A DNA stretch of 53,123 nucleotides. It comes from Leptolyngbya sp. PCC 7375 (lineage in GTDB: Bacteria > Cyanobacteriota > Cyanobacteriia > Phormidesmidales > Phormidesmidaceae). The notes beneath the pieces were generated by a model that saw nothing but the letters and a program-made list of their open reading frames with translations, was not told where the DNA came from and made no database searches. Shown here piece by piece: positions 14,638 to 23,387 of this stretch (position 1 is the first letter of the stretch; every line of letters begins with the position of its first letter). The stretch covers positions 1 through 53,123 of the forward strand of contig NZ_JH993794.1 of NCBI RefSeq assembly GCF_000316115.1, written 5' to 3'. Both the position numbers and the translations under genes were made by a program.

Positions 14638-17076
14638 CTATACGCGCAAGCGCGGTACTATTCGAGTTCTGAGTCTAAGCTGATTGTACAAATCTACCTC
14701 AGGGTTCGAATGACTAATCGATGCCACTAATGCATATCGCTGCATCTCGATTTCCTCGGATTTTGCCCACTTTCGATTGCAACACACAACTAAATAAAGA
14801 GGACTCTGGTCATAACCTCTGGCACGCGAGGAAATTTCAATTTCCCCTTTTTGGAGAGTCCCCTTTTTGCGTAAGTTGATTCCTGGTGACAATTCCACAG
14901 ATATTCCAGAGCCATGCTGGCGTTTGAGATTTGTTAGGGATATTTCTGTAAAACTGCTAGGGGATTCGCTTTTGCTGGCACTTACAAAGGCATTAACGAT
15001 GATATCTCGGCTGATATTTTTGAAAAGATGAAATTCCATAGTGACACCCAGATATGAATCGCCTCGAGTAGGGCGTGTGGGTGGATCGAATGCCAGAGTA
15101 ATAGATAAGGTTCTCGTGCCTTGGGTTTGAAGATAATCATCAGGAAATGGTGGGATTTCATACATTTGAAATTTGCCCACTGGAATCAGTTGGTTATCCT
15201 CTAGCAAAACGACTCGGTTTTCTGTTGAAAATTGGGCTTTACTTAAGCTTGGCTGGCCATAACCATAAATTTTTAGCCGGTCTTGCTTGTTTTGACTCTG
15301 TTTTCCTTGAAAGGCTGCTGGAATTTCATCTGGATGAGCAGCAGAATTGGCAATTAAGGCACGAATTAGATTTGAGGAAGCGTTGGGAAACTGTGTAAAT
15401 AATCGAGCTGCCAAATTAGCAATCCTTGGTGCTGCAAAGCTGGTGCCACAGTAAGAACGAAATAGTGAGCTGCTGAAGTTCTTCGCCAGTGTTAAAACTG
15501 CTACGCCTGGCTCGTTAGGAATCAATCGATTACCTTCTAGAACCAGATCACCCCCAAAGTCTACTAATTCGGGTTTGATCATTCCGTCTACTCCGAAGCC
15601 ACTGCGTGTAAACGGGGAAGGGTAGCACTTGACCTTAGCGATCGCATTTCGGCCAGCATCCTCAGAATATTGGTAGTTCCCGGTCCCAAAAGATAGGGAC
15701 CCTACCGTCAATGCGAGCGCAGACGTTGCTGGTTCAATGATTCGGGCTTTGTCTTGGAGTAGGTAGCCTGGATAGTCTTGGCGAACTAGCTCATCTGATT
15801 TGGCAGCATACCTAAAATTGCCAGCGGAAATTACAAAAACTAAGTTCTTGTGCCGATACTCATAGGCCAGCTCATCGATTCTGGCTGCCAGGGCAAACTG
15901 CTTTTGTCCCTCACGAAATGTTAGGTTAGAGTCTCCTAGAGAGATATTGATAACCTTGCAGTTTGGGTAGGCGTTAATGAAATACTGGACAGCATCTCCC
16001 AGTTGGTTTTCTAGGAGACTGTCAGGGTCGTACTCATTATTTTCATTAGTGACACGGGCTGAAAATAGCCAGGTGTGTGGCTGAAAATATTTCTCCTGAA
16101 TGCACTGGTTGATAGTTCCGTAAACAGCTACTCCGGCTACCCCAGTGCCATGACCTCCAGTAAGCTCATCGCCATCGTCTGGTCCTCCAGTCACTATTTG
16201 ATGCTTGGCATCAGGAAAAACATCTGCATCACCCAATGCTGGAGAAATCAGGGGATGTCCTCGCTGGACTCCAGAGTCAATAACTAGTACCCCACAATTG
16301 GTTTCAGGTGGTGGCACTATTTCTGGTAGGTCTGTAAGCGAAAGATTGTAAACCTGCGATGCTTCAAAACTGGGTTTTGGCCTTCGATTAATTTCTTTGA
16401 CGAAATCTTCTTCTAGCAGAAATTCCAACATGTCACGAGTCAACTTGACCCTTGCCAAACAAAGGTAATCGCCAATGTAGCGATCGCTAACCCGCATTGG
16501 ATAATCTGAATCGAAATCCGTCAAAAAATGATCCAACTCGTTTATCCGCTCGCGCATCTCTGGATTATCACCCGTATGCCAGAGTTCTAGATCCAGAGCA
16601 GCAAGTTCGTTAGCCTGCAAAGGTTCTAGTGCCAGTAGTCGTCCGATGCGATCTTGGGGTTCTAGAGGTACTAGATCCTCGATAGCATCCAAATAGGCAT
16701 AGTCAAAACCATCAGCACTGCTATAGGTATCGAGTCGGTTTCGAAATTCACTGAGTTGCTCATCGTCAGAGAATACTACTATCGCTTTGTTTGCATTGGG
16801 CTCTTGGGCTAATAAGGTAAGCCCCATTGGTGGAAGTTCGTCTTCTGATAAGTAGCCCTCCTGACTCAGACGTAGTTTAAAGATCAGCTTGGGATTAAGT
16901 CTGAAAGGTGAAGTTTCCCGTTTAGGGCGTTGGACTAAACCTCCAGCCTGATCTAGCAACTTTCGGCCATGACTGCCCCTGTTGCGGTCAGCCCTCCTGC
17001 CACCAAAGCCACCAGGACTACGGCGAGGTAATTCAATACTGGTTTTCGGTAATTCTAAATGCTCAAACTCGCTCAC
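14638..17076 (-). CDS. Subtilisin-like serine protease (S8 family), paired with AAA+ ATPase
   Basis: This is an 812-residue protein without a signal peptide. An N-terminal region of about 250 residues with a Gly/Arg-rich start (RRSPGGFGGRRADRNRG) precedes the protease domain. The triad is complete: Asp in VLVIDSGVQRG (about 266), His in GGHGTGVAG (about 309) and Ser in CGTSFAAPR (about 545). The last 150 residues are beta-rich. It overlaps the AAA+ gene by 14 bases and is translated from the same message. S8 proteases paired with such ATPases recur in bacterial accessory regions; a cytoplasmic ATPase-gated protease acting in defence is plausible but not shown. Confidence 0.88.
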   Translation of the reverse strand: MSEFEHLELPKTSIELPRRSPGGFGGRRADRNRGSHGRKLLDQAGGLVQRPKRETSPFRLNPKLIFKLRLSQEGYLSEDELPPMGLTLLAQEPNANKAIVVFSDDEQLSEFRNRLDTYSSADGFDYAYLDAIEDLVPLEPQDRIGRLLALEPLQANELAALDLELWHTGDNPEMRERINELDHFLTDFDSDYPMRVSDRYIGDYLCLARVKLTRDMLEFLLEEDFVKEINRRPKPSFEASQVYNLSLTDLPEIVPPPETNCGVLVIDSGVQRGHPLISPALGDADVFPDAKHQIVTGGPDDGDELTGGHGTGVAGVAVYGTINQCIQEKYFQPHTWLFSARVTNENNEYDPDSLLENQLGDAVQYFINAYPNCKVINISLGDSNLTFREGQKQFALAARIDELAYEYRHKNLVFVISAGNFRYAAKSDELVRQDYPGYLLQDKARIIEPATSALALTVGSLSFGTGNYQYSEDAGRNAIAKVKCYPSPFTRSGFGVDGMIKPELVDFGGDLVLEGNRLIPNEPGVAVLTLAKNFSSSLFRSYCGTSFAAPRIANLAARLFTQFPNASSNLIRALIANSAAHPDEIPAAFQGKQSQNKQDRLKIYGYGQPSLSKAQFSTENRVVLLEDNQLIPVGKFQMYEIPPFPDDYLQTQGTRTLSITLAFDPPTRPTRGDSYLGVTMEFHLFKNISRDIIVNAFVSASKSESPSSFTEISLTNLKRQHGSGISVELSPGINLRKKGTLQKGEIEISSRARGYDQSPLYLVVCCNRKWAKSEEIEMQRYALVASISHSNPEVDLYNQLRLRTRIVPRLRV

Positions 17077-18106
17077 AATCTTGAGTCTCTCGTCTGCGCT
17101 CTGAGTCAGTTATTATACGCATTCTGCCCTGATATCGCGCAATTGCCCTCTTTAAAGTATCGGAAGAAAGGGTATTATCATCCTTTAGTAGAGTATTTTT
17201 GATGGCATCTGTGCAAATTCGCTCAATATCTGCTCCGGTCGCTCCATCAAGCTCTTTTGCAAATTTTTTCAGATTCACATCACTATATCGAATACTCGTA
17301 AGGTAGCGTTTCAGTAGAGCTAATCTTTGGTCTAGGGACGGTTTCTCAAAAAAGAGGATTTCGTCAAACCGTCTCCAAATAGCTTCATCTAGTAGGCTTT
17401 CATGGTTGGTTGCAGCAATAAACAGACTTTCGCTTTTGGATAAATCAATGAGCTGTATAAGGCTATTGACCAAACGCTTCACTTCACCATGTTCGTTAGC
17501 TGTAGAACGGTCCCTTGCGATCGCGTCAAATTCATCGAATAGTACAACCCATTCCGTTTGCTCAATGTAGTCAAAGATTCGCTTGAGGTTAGTAGCCGTT
17601 TCGCCCAGTAAAGATGAAAAAACGGTAGTTAGATCGATATAGAGAAGTGGTAGTCCTAATACCCCTGCTAAGACCTGGGCTGTTAATGTTTTGCCGCAAC
17701 CCGGTGGACCGCAAAATAGCAGCTTTGACTTGGGCTTTAGCCCATAAGCTATCAAAGTATCCCGCTTTCGATTTTCTAGGACCGTTTCTTCTAGAATAGC
17801 TAGGTTGGTCTGACTCAGAACTACGGCATCCCAGGTCAAGTCGTAGCGTTGGATTTTGACTAATGGGAATCCCGTTTCTCTGTCACGGGGAACTTCAGGA
17901 TAGTACTTATGAAAGGTACCGTTTGAGGCTAAGGATTTCCCATGACCGTTGCCATTGTGGAGGATTTTTTCTAGATCCCGAGCCAGTAGGGTATGGCTTT
18001 TTTTCCTTTCTTCCTCAATGAGTTCAGTTGCGGCAGCATAAAATGCCTCTCGCTCATTGTGAGAGAAACTACGAAAGAGTTTTCTTAAGAGTTCACCTCT
18101 CGCCAT
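17063..18106 (-). CDS. AAA+ ATPase partner of the subtilase
   Basis: This is 347 residues from the ATG at 18106 (MARGELLRKLFRSF); a start at 18127 is possible but adds an unlikely leader. Walker A is GPPGCGKT (about 133-140), Walker B VVLFDEFD (about 187-194), then sensor 1 (ATNHES) and the arginine finger region WRRFDEIL. The fold is that of FtsH/p97-type AAA+ ATPases. The helical N-terminal domain (EAFYAAATELIEEERKKSHT) is typical of ATPases found with S8 peptidases. It comes first in the two-gene operon and probably controls or unfolds substrate for the protease. Confidence 0.88.
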   Translation of the reverse strand: MARGELLRKLFRSFSHNEREAFYAAATELIEEERKKSHTLLARDLEKILHNGNGHGKSLASNGTFHKYYPEVPRDRETGFPLVKIQRYDLTWDAVVLSQTNLAILEETVLENRKRDTLIAYGLKPKSKLLFCGPPGCGKTLTAQVLAGVLGLPLLYIDLTTVFSSLLGETATNLKRIFDYIEQTEWVVLFDEFDAIARDRSTANEHGEVKRLVNSLIQLIDLSKSESLFIAATNHESLLDEAIWRRFDEILFFEKPSLDQRLALLKRYLTSIRYSDVNLKKFAKELDGATGADIERICTDAIKNTLLKDDNTLSSDTLKRAIARYQGRMRIITDSERRRETQDCERV

Positions 18107-19003
18107 CGCCACCGCATCACAGAACATCCATCATTAGGCTTGCAAGCCCCCACAGGAAATCTTAATCGAAAAGATCAGGCTATGATAGCACATGCACTAA
18201 AAGCATTAAGCATTGCTGCAGATATGCCTTTCAAAAGGTTAATTCGCCATCCCTTTTTAGTGGCGTCCGTAAGTCTAGCCTTAAATCATGGGCACCAGAG
18301 GATTTACCCTTGTGTCAACTAGAAAAAACTTAATGAGCTTACAAAGCTAACTGAATTTGCTATCTGATAGTCTGCCTAATTAGGTCGGGAGGCAATTGCT
18401 GCTATGCGGTAGGTAGCCGCTAATATCTCGGTTTTGCCTTTTCGATTTTAGGAAGTGAGCGATACAAGCAGGCAATTAGGCTGTGGGATGATTGCTATCG
18501 AAGCTGGGCCATGCTGACCTGGGATATCCGCTTCACCAGATTATAGAGTTATTGAGGCAAAAAACATAAGCGATGAATGAGGATACTCTGGAGCGTTTGA
18601 TGTAGCAGAAGCGATCCAATGCCTTCTCGATCAGATTAGCTTGGACCAAATCCAGTGGTTGTGAAGTCTGTTCAACCGCTTGTGATCGTAGATAAAACCC
18701 CAGGATATACTGAAGCTGGTATGTCTACAGGTGTTGACGTCAATATGTCTACACAGCATGATAAGACGAACATATCGCAACTGATACGTACTACGACGCG
18801 ATTGGAAGAATATATTGATAAGTCGTTACGTCATCCCTGTATGGATAAGAAGGTGACCAAGTAAGGCAGGGTTGAAACGACCAACTAAGTTCCCGTTTGT
18901 TAACTAAGCTGAAAACCCCTTCTAACAGAGGCTTTGATCGAATTTATATTGCGAAACTTACATCAGCTTTTCTAGCCTTACCTACTTAAATGCTGAGGTA
19001 CAG
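18107..19003. other. Gene-poor region with degraded coding fragments
   Basis: No intact gene is convincing here. Two short protein-like fragments end in stops: KLGHADLGYPLHQIIELL near 18500-18564, and AEAIQCLLDQISLDQIQWL at about 18605-18664. They could be pieces of one or more decayed genes. Two further open frames (60 and 69 codons) lack ribosome-binding sites and look random. The promoter of the AAA+/subtilase operon should lie just right of 18106. Confidence 0.4.
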
Positions 19004-19135
19004 ATGGCTGACTGGTGTGATTTATGCGAGCTGTCAGACGAAGAGATCTGGTTTGCTGCTGGACGAGGGCTTGATCCGGTCTCACGAGGGACAGGCGTGA
19101 GCTTCTGCGCGTCACACGGAATGCCAACGTACTAA
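19004..19135 (+). CDS. Small CxxC protein (43 residues)
   Basis: An ATG preceded by TGAGGTA opens a 43-codon frame: MADWCDLCELSDEEIWFAAG, ending FCASHGMPTY. CxxC near the start and C..H near the end form a possible small zinc knuckle. It lies about 70 bases before the next unknown gene on the same strand. It is too short to be sure, but the residue pattern argues for a real gene. Confidence 0.5.
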   Translation: MADWCDLCELSDEEIWFAAGRGLDPVSRGTGVSFCASHGMPTY

Positions 19136-19206
19136 CCCCCACCAAAGTCGAACGCGATCGCACCCAGGTTTCAAGTTGTATAGACCGTTGTGAGGAACGT
19201 TGATGT

Positions 19207-19551
19207 ATGAATGAAGTTGAAAAGATCCTAAGGCTTGTCCAGTTATTTGATGAATGGCTAGAGTCTGCATCAGAAGAAGCTATCCGCCAAAATTGCCGTG
19301 AGCAGGGAAACGTATTTTTCTTGTTCCTTGAGTCCCGTGGCATAGAACGCCGCTGGACAGCTTCACTGATAAGAAAGGCCACAGGTTATAATGCTGCTCA
19401 CCTGTGGAAGGTAGTAGATGCCAGTGTCATCAAGGAAGCGCTAAACAGCTATTACCTGAGTATGCAGGCAGTTAGCCTTGAAGAGGTTGAGCAGGGACCG
19501 TCAGTTCCCATTGGGGACATCCAAAGGATAGTAAAAGGTTTTTGGAGCTGA
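19207..19551 (+). CDS. Hypothetical protein
   Basis: This is a 114-residue helical protein of unknown function (EKILRLVQLFDEWLESASEE). It precedes the tandem paralogue pair by 3 bases and is probably in the same transcript. No motif was recognised. Confidence 0.55.
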   Translation: MNEVEKILRLVQLFDEWLESASEEAIRQNCREQGNVFFLFLESRGIERRWTASLIRKATGYNAAHLWKVVDASVIKEALNSYYLSMQAVSLEEVEQGPSVPIGDIQRIVKGFWS

Positions 19552-19554
19552 GTT

Positions 19555-20025
19555 ATGACACCGACTGAACTTAAAGCAAACTTTGACCGATCCTATGCTG
19601 GGGTTCATCAACCCATGCCTGACATAGACGCCTACATCGCTGGTGAAGATGACATCCCAGAAGTTGAATACGAAATCCCGCTGGGCACCTTTGACTTGCC
19701 TGAAGATGCAGCCCTGAAGATGATTGAAGCTCAGGTCTACTATTGGGAGCACTATGGATGGCTGAAAGCCGCTATACAAGCAATCCACGAAATAGCTGGC
19801 AAAGAGCAATACGAACTAGCTCAGCGATATGCTCAATGGCTAGAAGCAGAATTACCTAAGGGCTACGAAGAAGTAGAAGCCACCAAAGACTTGTGTGATT
19901 GGGCCGCTGGTGACTTCCCCAAAGAAAAGATTACTCGCCAAAATAAAATGATTGACATGCTCAAGAACCGCAATTTTGAGCCCGTCCCAGCCTGGAAAAC
20001 AGATGGAACGCTGGTGTCTGCCTAA
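19555..20025 (+). CDS. Hypothetical protein, first of a tandem paralogue pair
   Basis: This is 156 residues. It shares with the next gene the pattern YWEH.GW, a QWL/E...PKG(Y/F)E block, AA.DFP.E.I.R.N and a C-terminal P.P(A/I)WK. It is acidic, soluble and mostly helical. The stop overlaps the start of the second copy (TAATG). Function unknown; a duplicated accessory protein, possibly forming a heterodimer. Confidence 0.6.
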   Translation: MTPTELKANFDRSYAGVHQPMPDIDAYIAGEDDIPEVEYEIPLGTFDLPEDAALKMIEAQVYYWEHYGWLKAAIQAIHEIAGKEQYELAQRYAQWLEAELPKGYEEVEATKDLCDWAAGDFPKEKITRQNKMIDMLKNRNFEPVPAWKTDGTLVSA

Positions 20026-20510
20026 TGACCGAACTTACCGAGGCTGAACTTAAGGACCTGTACGACCGTTCGTTTGATCTATGCCATGCTGACATCGACA
20101 CCTCATCATGGTTTGACCCTGATGTAGCTGAAGCGGATATTCAGGAACTCCCTAACCTGCCCTCTGATTATGAGGTGGCCCAGGTAATGTTAGAACGCAG
20201 AATCGCTTACTGGGAGCACCTGGGCTGGATAGAGTCGTGCAAAACAGCGATTCATATGATGGTTTACGATAAGCAGTTTGATAAAGTTCAGGCGACCTGC
20301 CAATGGTTGCTAGAGTCTCCACCTAAAGGGTTTGAATTGCTCAATAAAGAGCTGGTGGCATACGCCGCTGAGGATTTCCCAGTCGAAGAAATCGCCCGAC
20401 GCAACGAACGCACCAACGCGCTAGTTAATCGCATGAAGGCAAACCGCGCAGGAACCTACACGCCTAGCCCCGTGCCCATCTGGAAGCGGTTGGAGACGGA
20501 GTTGGCTTAG
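20025..20510 (+). CDS. Hypothetical protein, second of a tandem paralogue pair
   Basis: This is 161 residues, clearly related to the preceding product through YWEHLGW, CQWLLESPPKGFE and AAEDFPVEEIARRN. Divergence is substantial, so the duplication is old. It is coupled by an overlapping stop/start. It converges on the methyltransferase gene, with a CCCCC/GGGGG hairpin between. Confidence 0.6.
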   Translation: MTELTEAELKDLYDRSFDLCHADIDTSSWFDPDVAEADIQELPNLPSDYEVAQVMLERRIAYWEHLGWIESCKTAIHMMVYDKQFDKVQATCQWLLESPPKGFELLNKELVAYAAEDFPVEEIARRNERTNALVNRMKANRAGTYTPSPVPIWKRLETELA

Positions 20511-20552
20511 CACCCCAACCCTGGGCACCCTAACCGCAGACATAGTACTTGC

Positions 20553-20584
20553 AACACCCCCTGATGCTTAATGCGTTGGGGGTT
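20553..20584. terminator. Hairpin between convergent genes
   Basis: AACACCCCC (20553-20561) pairs with GGGGGTT (20578-20584), leaving a 2-base bulge and a 16-base loop. It lies between the stops of the paralogue pair and the methyltransferase. There is no T-run, so it is at best a weak bidirectional terminator. Confidence 0.35.
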
Positions 20585-20606
20585 ATCTGTTGGGGAGATT
20601 CATTGA

Positions 20607-22277
20607 CTACGCACTCTGGCAATAAATATCAAAGCCATCGTCAATAACATTAGGCAAAATTGACAACTGCTTATGTGATTTGTCAGCGATTTTGGGCAAG
20701 ACCTTGAAGACTTCAAGTGCCATAGGAACGCTCAGTCTTTCCCCAGCCAAAAGTCCTTCGACACTGACAATATCAACGACAGGATAGGATTCTGAGTTTA
20801 TTTTATTGTCATATAATCCGTATTGCTTAGCTTCTTTGAGCATGGCCGATGTAGGTGGCTTAAGCGTTATGAATACACCCATGCATGCCTCTTCGCGATT
20901 CATTGTGCCATAAAGGTCACGAATGTCTCTGGAGCTTACCTTGCCGGATTTCACCTGAAAAATAACGCGCCCATACTCCCCGCCGTGGTCTTCTAGAAAA
21001 AGTAAAAAACCGTCAACGCCTCTATCTGCACCTTTCTTACTATTAACGACAGCGCGGTTCTTAGAATATGTTTGGATGGCCCATTTCTCAAACTCTTTTC
21101 GCACACGGTCATCCTCTCGATTAGCTAACGCGATCGCGGATTCCATGTCCTTAGGAACACCCGCCACCTTAACGCTATCTATGACGGATCTGCCATGAGA
21201 AACAGTTAAACGCTTCATAATCAGGCCAATAGACTGATAGGTGATGTCGATGCCTATCCAATGACGGTTTAGTTTTTGAGCAGCGGCCACGGTCGTACCA
21301 CATCCGCAATAAGCATCAAGGACTACATCACCTTCATTGGTCGCAACCTCGATAATCCTTTGGAGTAGAGCTTCTGGTTTTTGAGTTGGATACCCTAACC
21401 TTTCTTTGGCTTGAGAATTGATAGGGGAGATATCATCCCATAGAGATTGCAATGGAATACCCTTCATCTCGTCAAGATAACGTTTTAATCGAATCCCACC
21501 TTTATTCGTGAAGTGCAGCCTTCCTTCGCTATCTAGACGCTCCATGCTGTCTGGTGGGACTCGCCACAGGGAATGACAGCCCTTGTATTCATACTCATAC
21601 CCTCCCCCCGATAGTCCTTTAGCCGTTAGGTTATCATCAGTCCATCTACGACCATTAGCATCTTTCCGCTTAAATCGCTTCTTATAGTCTTCTGTATACA
21701 TTGAATAAGAAGGATTCCAAGTATAATCCTTGCTCTTTGTATAAAAGAAAATAATATCTACGTTATTTCCATACTTAGAAGAGTCGTTGTGAGCCGTAGT
21801 CCTCTTCCAAGTAATTTCATTTTTATAATCTCCACCATTAGGGCAGAAGATTGAATCAAGGACAATTTTTATATAATGACTTGCCGTCGGATCGCAATGA
21901 AAATAAAAGCTTCCTGTAGGTTTGAGGACTCTATGAATTTCGGCAACTCTCAAAGTAATGCTAACCAAATACGCAAGCAAGCTACCTCTACCCAATACTT
22001 TTTCGAGGCTAGTCAATAGCAATAATGTCTGCTTTGAATACAGGCCATTGTCATTGGCAGCAATCTTTCGAAATCCTTTGATGGCTAAGTCATCCCAAAC
22101 CCAAGTATCGACAAATGCCTGGGCTTGAGCACAGTCTTCTTTACCTAGATTATTGTAGATTTGGTTGTAGTTCCGTTTTGAATTGAAGGGTGGATCGATA
22201 TAACAAAGGTCAACCGATTCATTCGGAATGTACTTCCCTAACACCTCCAAGTTATCCCCGTAGTACAAATAATTCAT
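20607..22277 (-). CDS. DNA methyltransferase fused to a Mrr-like nuclease domain
   Basis: This is a 556-residue protein. DPPF at 28-31 and the AdoMet-binding DAYCGCGTT (about 322-330) appear in the order of beta-class N6-adenine/N4-cytosine methyltransferases. The C-terminal 150 residues look like a Mrr-type restriction fold: GADRGVDGF (about 413-421), then IFQVKSGK (about 439-446), giving the D...QxK form of the PD-(D/E)xK site. Modification and cleavage may thus sit on one chain. It stands alone on the minus strand with no specificity subunit nearby. It could protect prophage DNA or restrict rivals. A degenerate, inactive nuclease domain is possible. Confidence 0.82.
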   Translation of the reverse strand: MNYLYYGDNLEVLGKYIPNESVDLCYIDPPFNSKRNYNQIYNNLGKEDCAQAQAFVDTWVWDDLAIKGFRKIAANDNGLYSKQTLLLLTSLEKVLGRGSLLAYLVSITLRVAEIHRVLKPTGSFYFHCDPTASHYIKIVLDSIFCPNGGDYKNEITWKRTTAHNDSSKYGNNVDIIFFYTKSKDYTWNPSYSMYTEDYKKRFKRKDANGRRWTDDNLTAKGLSGGGYEYEYKGCHSLWRVPPDSMERLDSEGRLHFTNKGGIRLKRYLDEMKGIPLQSLWDDISPINSQAKERLGYPTQKPEALLQRIIEVATNEGDVVLDAYCGCGTTVAAAQKLNRHWIGIDITYQSIGLIMKRLTVSHGRSVIDSVKVAGVPKDMESAIALANREDDRVRKEFEKWAIQTYSKNRAVVNSKKGADRGVDGFLLFLEDHGGEYGRVIFQVKSGKVSSRDIRDLYGTMNREEACMGVFITLKPPTSAMLKEAKQYGLYDNKINSESYPVVDIVSVEGLLAGERLSVPMALEVFKVLPKIADKSHKQLSILPNVIDDGFDIYCQSA

Positions 22278-22633
22278 AAGTGTTTATTTTAAAGCTTCTT
22301 GTCAGCGCTTCTCGATAAACATAAAGTCCCAGGAAATTACAAAGCCACTGGACGTAAGCTTTGCAATTATCATAAAGCTGCCATAAACAACAATGAAGAG
22401 CTAAATGATAAAACGATGGCAGGTATTGATTGATTACTATGCAGCTTGCTTAATTGCTTCACATTGAATGATTCGCAGCAATCAATCAATTTTAGCTGTT
22501 ATCTGGCGTGTACTACAAATCTCTGTACTAACAGGCACCCAGGGTTATATTTCAAACCTGTAAAGCGATCCATATAGGTCCTGTCAGGAAAAATACCTTG
22601 AGAAGGTAGGGGTACCTTCTATTCCCTCAGGTA
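22278..22633. promoter_or_regulatory. Divergent intergenic region with two inverted repeats
   Basis: No gene is supported in these 356 bases. Eleven-base perfect arms ATTGATTGATT (22425-22435) and AATCAATCAAT (22480-22490) bracket a 44-base core: a possible operator pair or small repeat element. A second hairpin, AGAAGGTA-GGGG-TACCTTCT (22601-22620), lies 13 bases before the + strand start codon and could hinder translation. Promoters for the methyltransferase (-) and PH-like gene (+) must lie here. Confidence 0.4.
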
Positions 22634-23269
22634 ATGAAAGAAAACTATAAGCAGCTAATTAAAACTAAAGGTCATATGCCTACCGGCATTTTAAACCAGG
22701 GTTTTCCTATAGGTTTCATCACCAACTTTTTGGAGGACAACTTAAGGTCGAACGAATCCTTTCTCGATATCACGGGAGTCAGATTTCAAGGGAAAGATTC
22801 ATTTTTGGTTTTAACGTCTGAAAGGCTTATTTGTGTCCACCACAAGGGTGACATTATTCTTACGAAAGATTGTGAAGTCTTTCTAGCTCTGGATTACACC
22901 CATATAAATAAAATTTCTATTGCACCACAGAGCGGAATCGTTGTTAAAGCAAAAGATAACGATGAGTTTAATTTGTATTTCGTTCAACCTGAGAAGGGGC
23001 AAGAATTTTCAGAGTCCCTTGAAGACTTAGGTATTGATACTGAAAATCTTACGATCATCCCTTCCGACAAGCATGAAAAAACACAGATTTATCAAGCTAT
23101 TGGCGGGTTTATAGTGATAGCTCTTCTATTTGCCCAGTGCGCTTACAATGCAGCTACTAGCCCTGAATCTGCCAGTTTTGATACTGAAGCCTGTGTGAGG
23201 AGATACGTTCAAGGCGATACTGTAGAAAAACATGAAATCGAGGAAGCTTACAGAAATTGCAGGCATTGA
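22634..23269 (+). CDS. PH-like domain protein with C-terminal membrane segment
   Basis: This is a 211-residue protein. Residues about 35-125 form alternating strands (FLVLTSERLICVHHKGDIIL then INKISIAPQSGIVVKA) as in bacterial PH/GRAM-like domains. A membrane helix follows at about 156-172 (IGGFIVIALLFAQCAY). The C-terminal 35 residues contain two cysteines and would lie outside the membrane. It follows a hairpin-rich leader. Function unknown; probably an inner-membrane accessory protein. Confidence 0.6.
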   Translation: MKENYKQLIKTKGHMPTGILNQGFPIGFITNFLEDNLRSNESFLDITGVRFQGKDSFLVLTSERLICVHHKGDIILTKDCEVFLALDYTHINKISIAPQSGIVVKAKDNDEFNLYFVQPEKGQEFSESLEDLGIDTENLTIIPSDKHEKTQIYQAIGGFIVIALLFAQCAYNAATSPESASFDTEACVRRYVQGDTVEKHEIEEAYRNCRH

Positions 23270-23309
23270 AGATTCTGACTGTTCTGCACAGGAAGCATCC
23301 GCTCTGCCA

Positions 23310-23363
23310 CTACCGCGACAACAGTCCCCTAGGACGCTGTTCTTCTTGAATAATCTGCCTGAT
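23310..23363 (-). pseudogene. Relic of a second tape measure gene 3' end
   Basis: On the minus strand this encodes IRQIIQEEQRPRGLLSR and a stop. The intact tape measure protein ends VRQIIQEEQRPRGLLSR, so only one residue differs, yet about a fifth of the nucleotides do, nearly all at synonymous positions. Similarity stops abruptly at both edges. It is therefore a remnant of a diverged but formerly functional homologue, not a recent copy of the gene at 24547. Confidence 0.85.
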
Positions 23364-23387
23364 TCCTTACCCAGGGAGATAGAGACG

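Noticed and set aside
18140..18322. 60-codon + strand frame upstream of the AAA+ gene
   Set aside because: No ribosome-binding site and no protein-like pattern; it overlaps the likely promoter of the AAA+/subtilase operon.
18655..18864. 69-codon + strand frame
   Set aside because: GTG start without a ribosome-binding site and a composition typical of non-coding DNA; left as part of the degraded region.
23232..23387. Longer version of the gene starting at 23388
   Set aside because: The extension overlaps the PH-like gene and runs antisense through the tape measure relic; the ATG at 23388 has its own ribosome-binding site.
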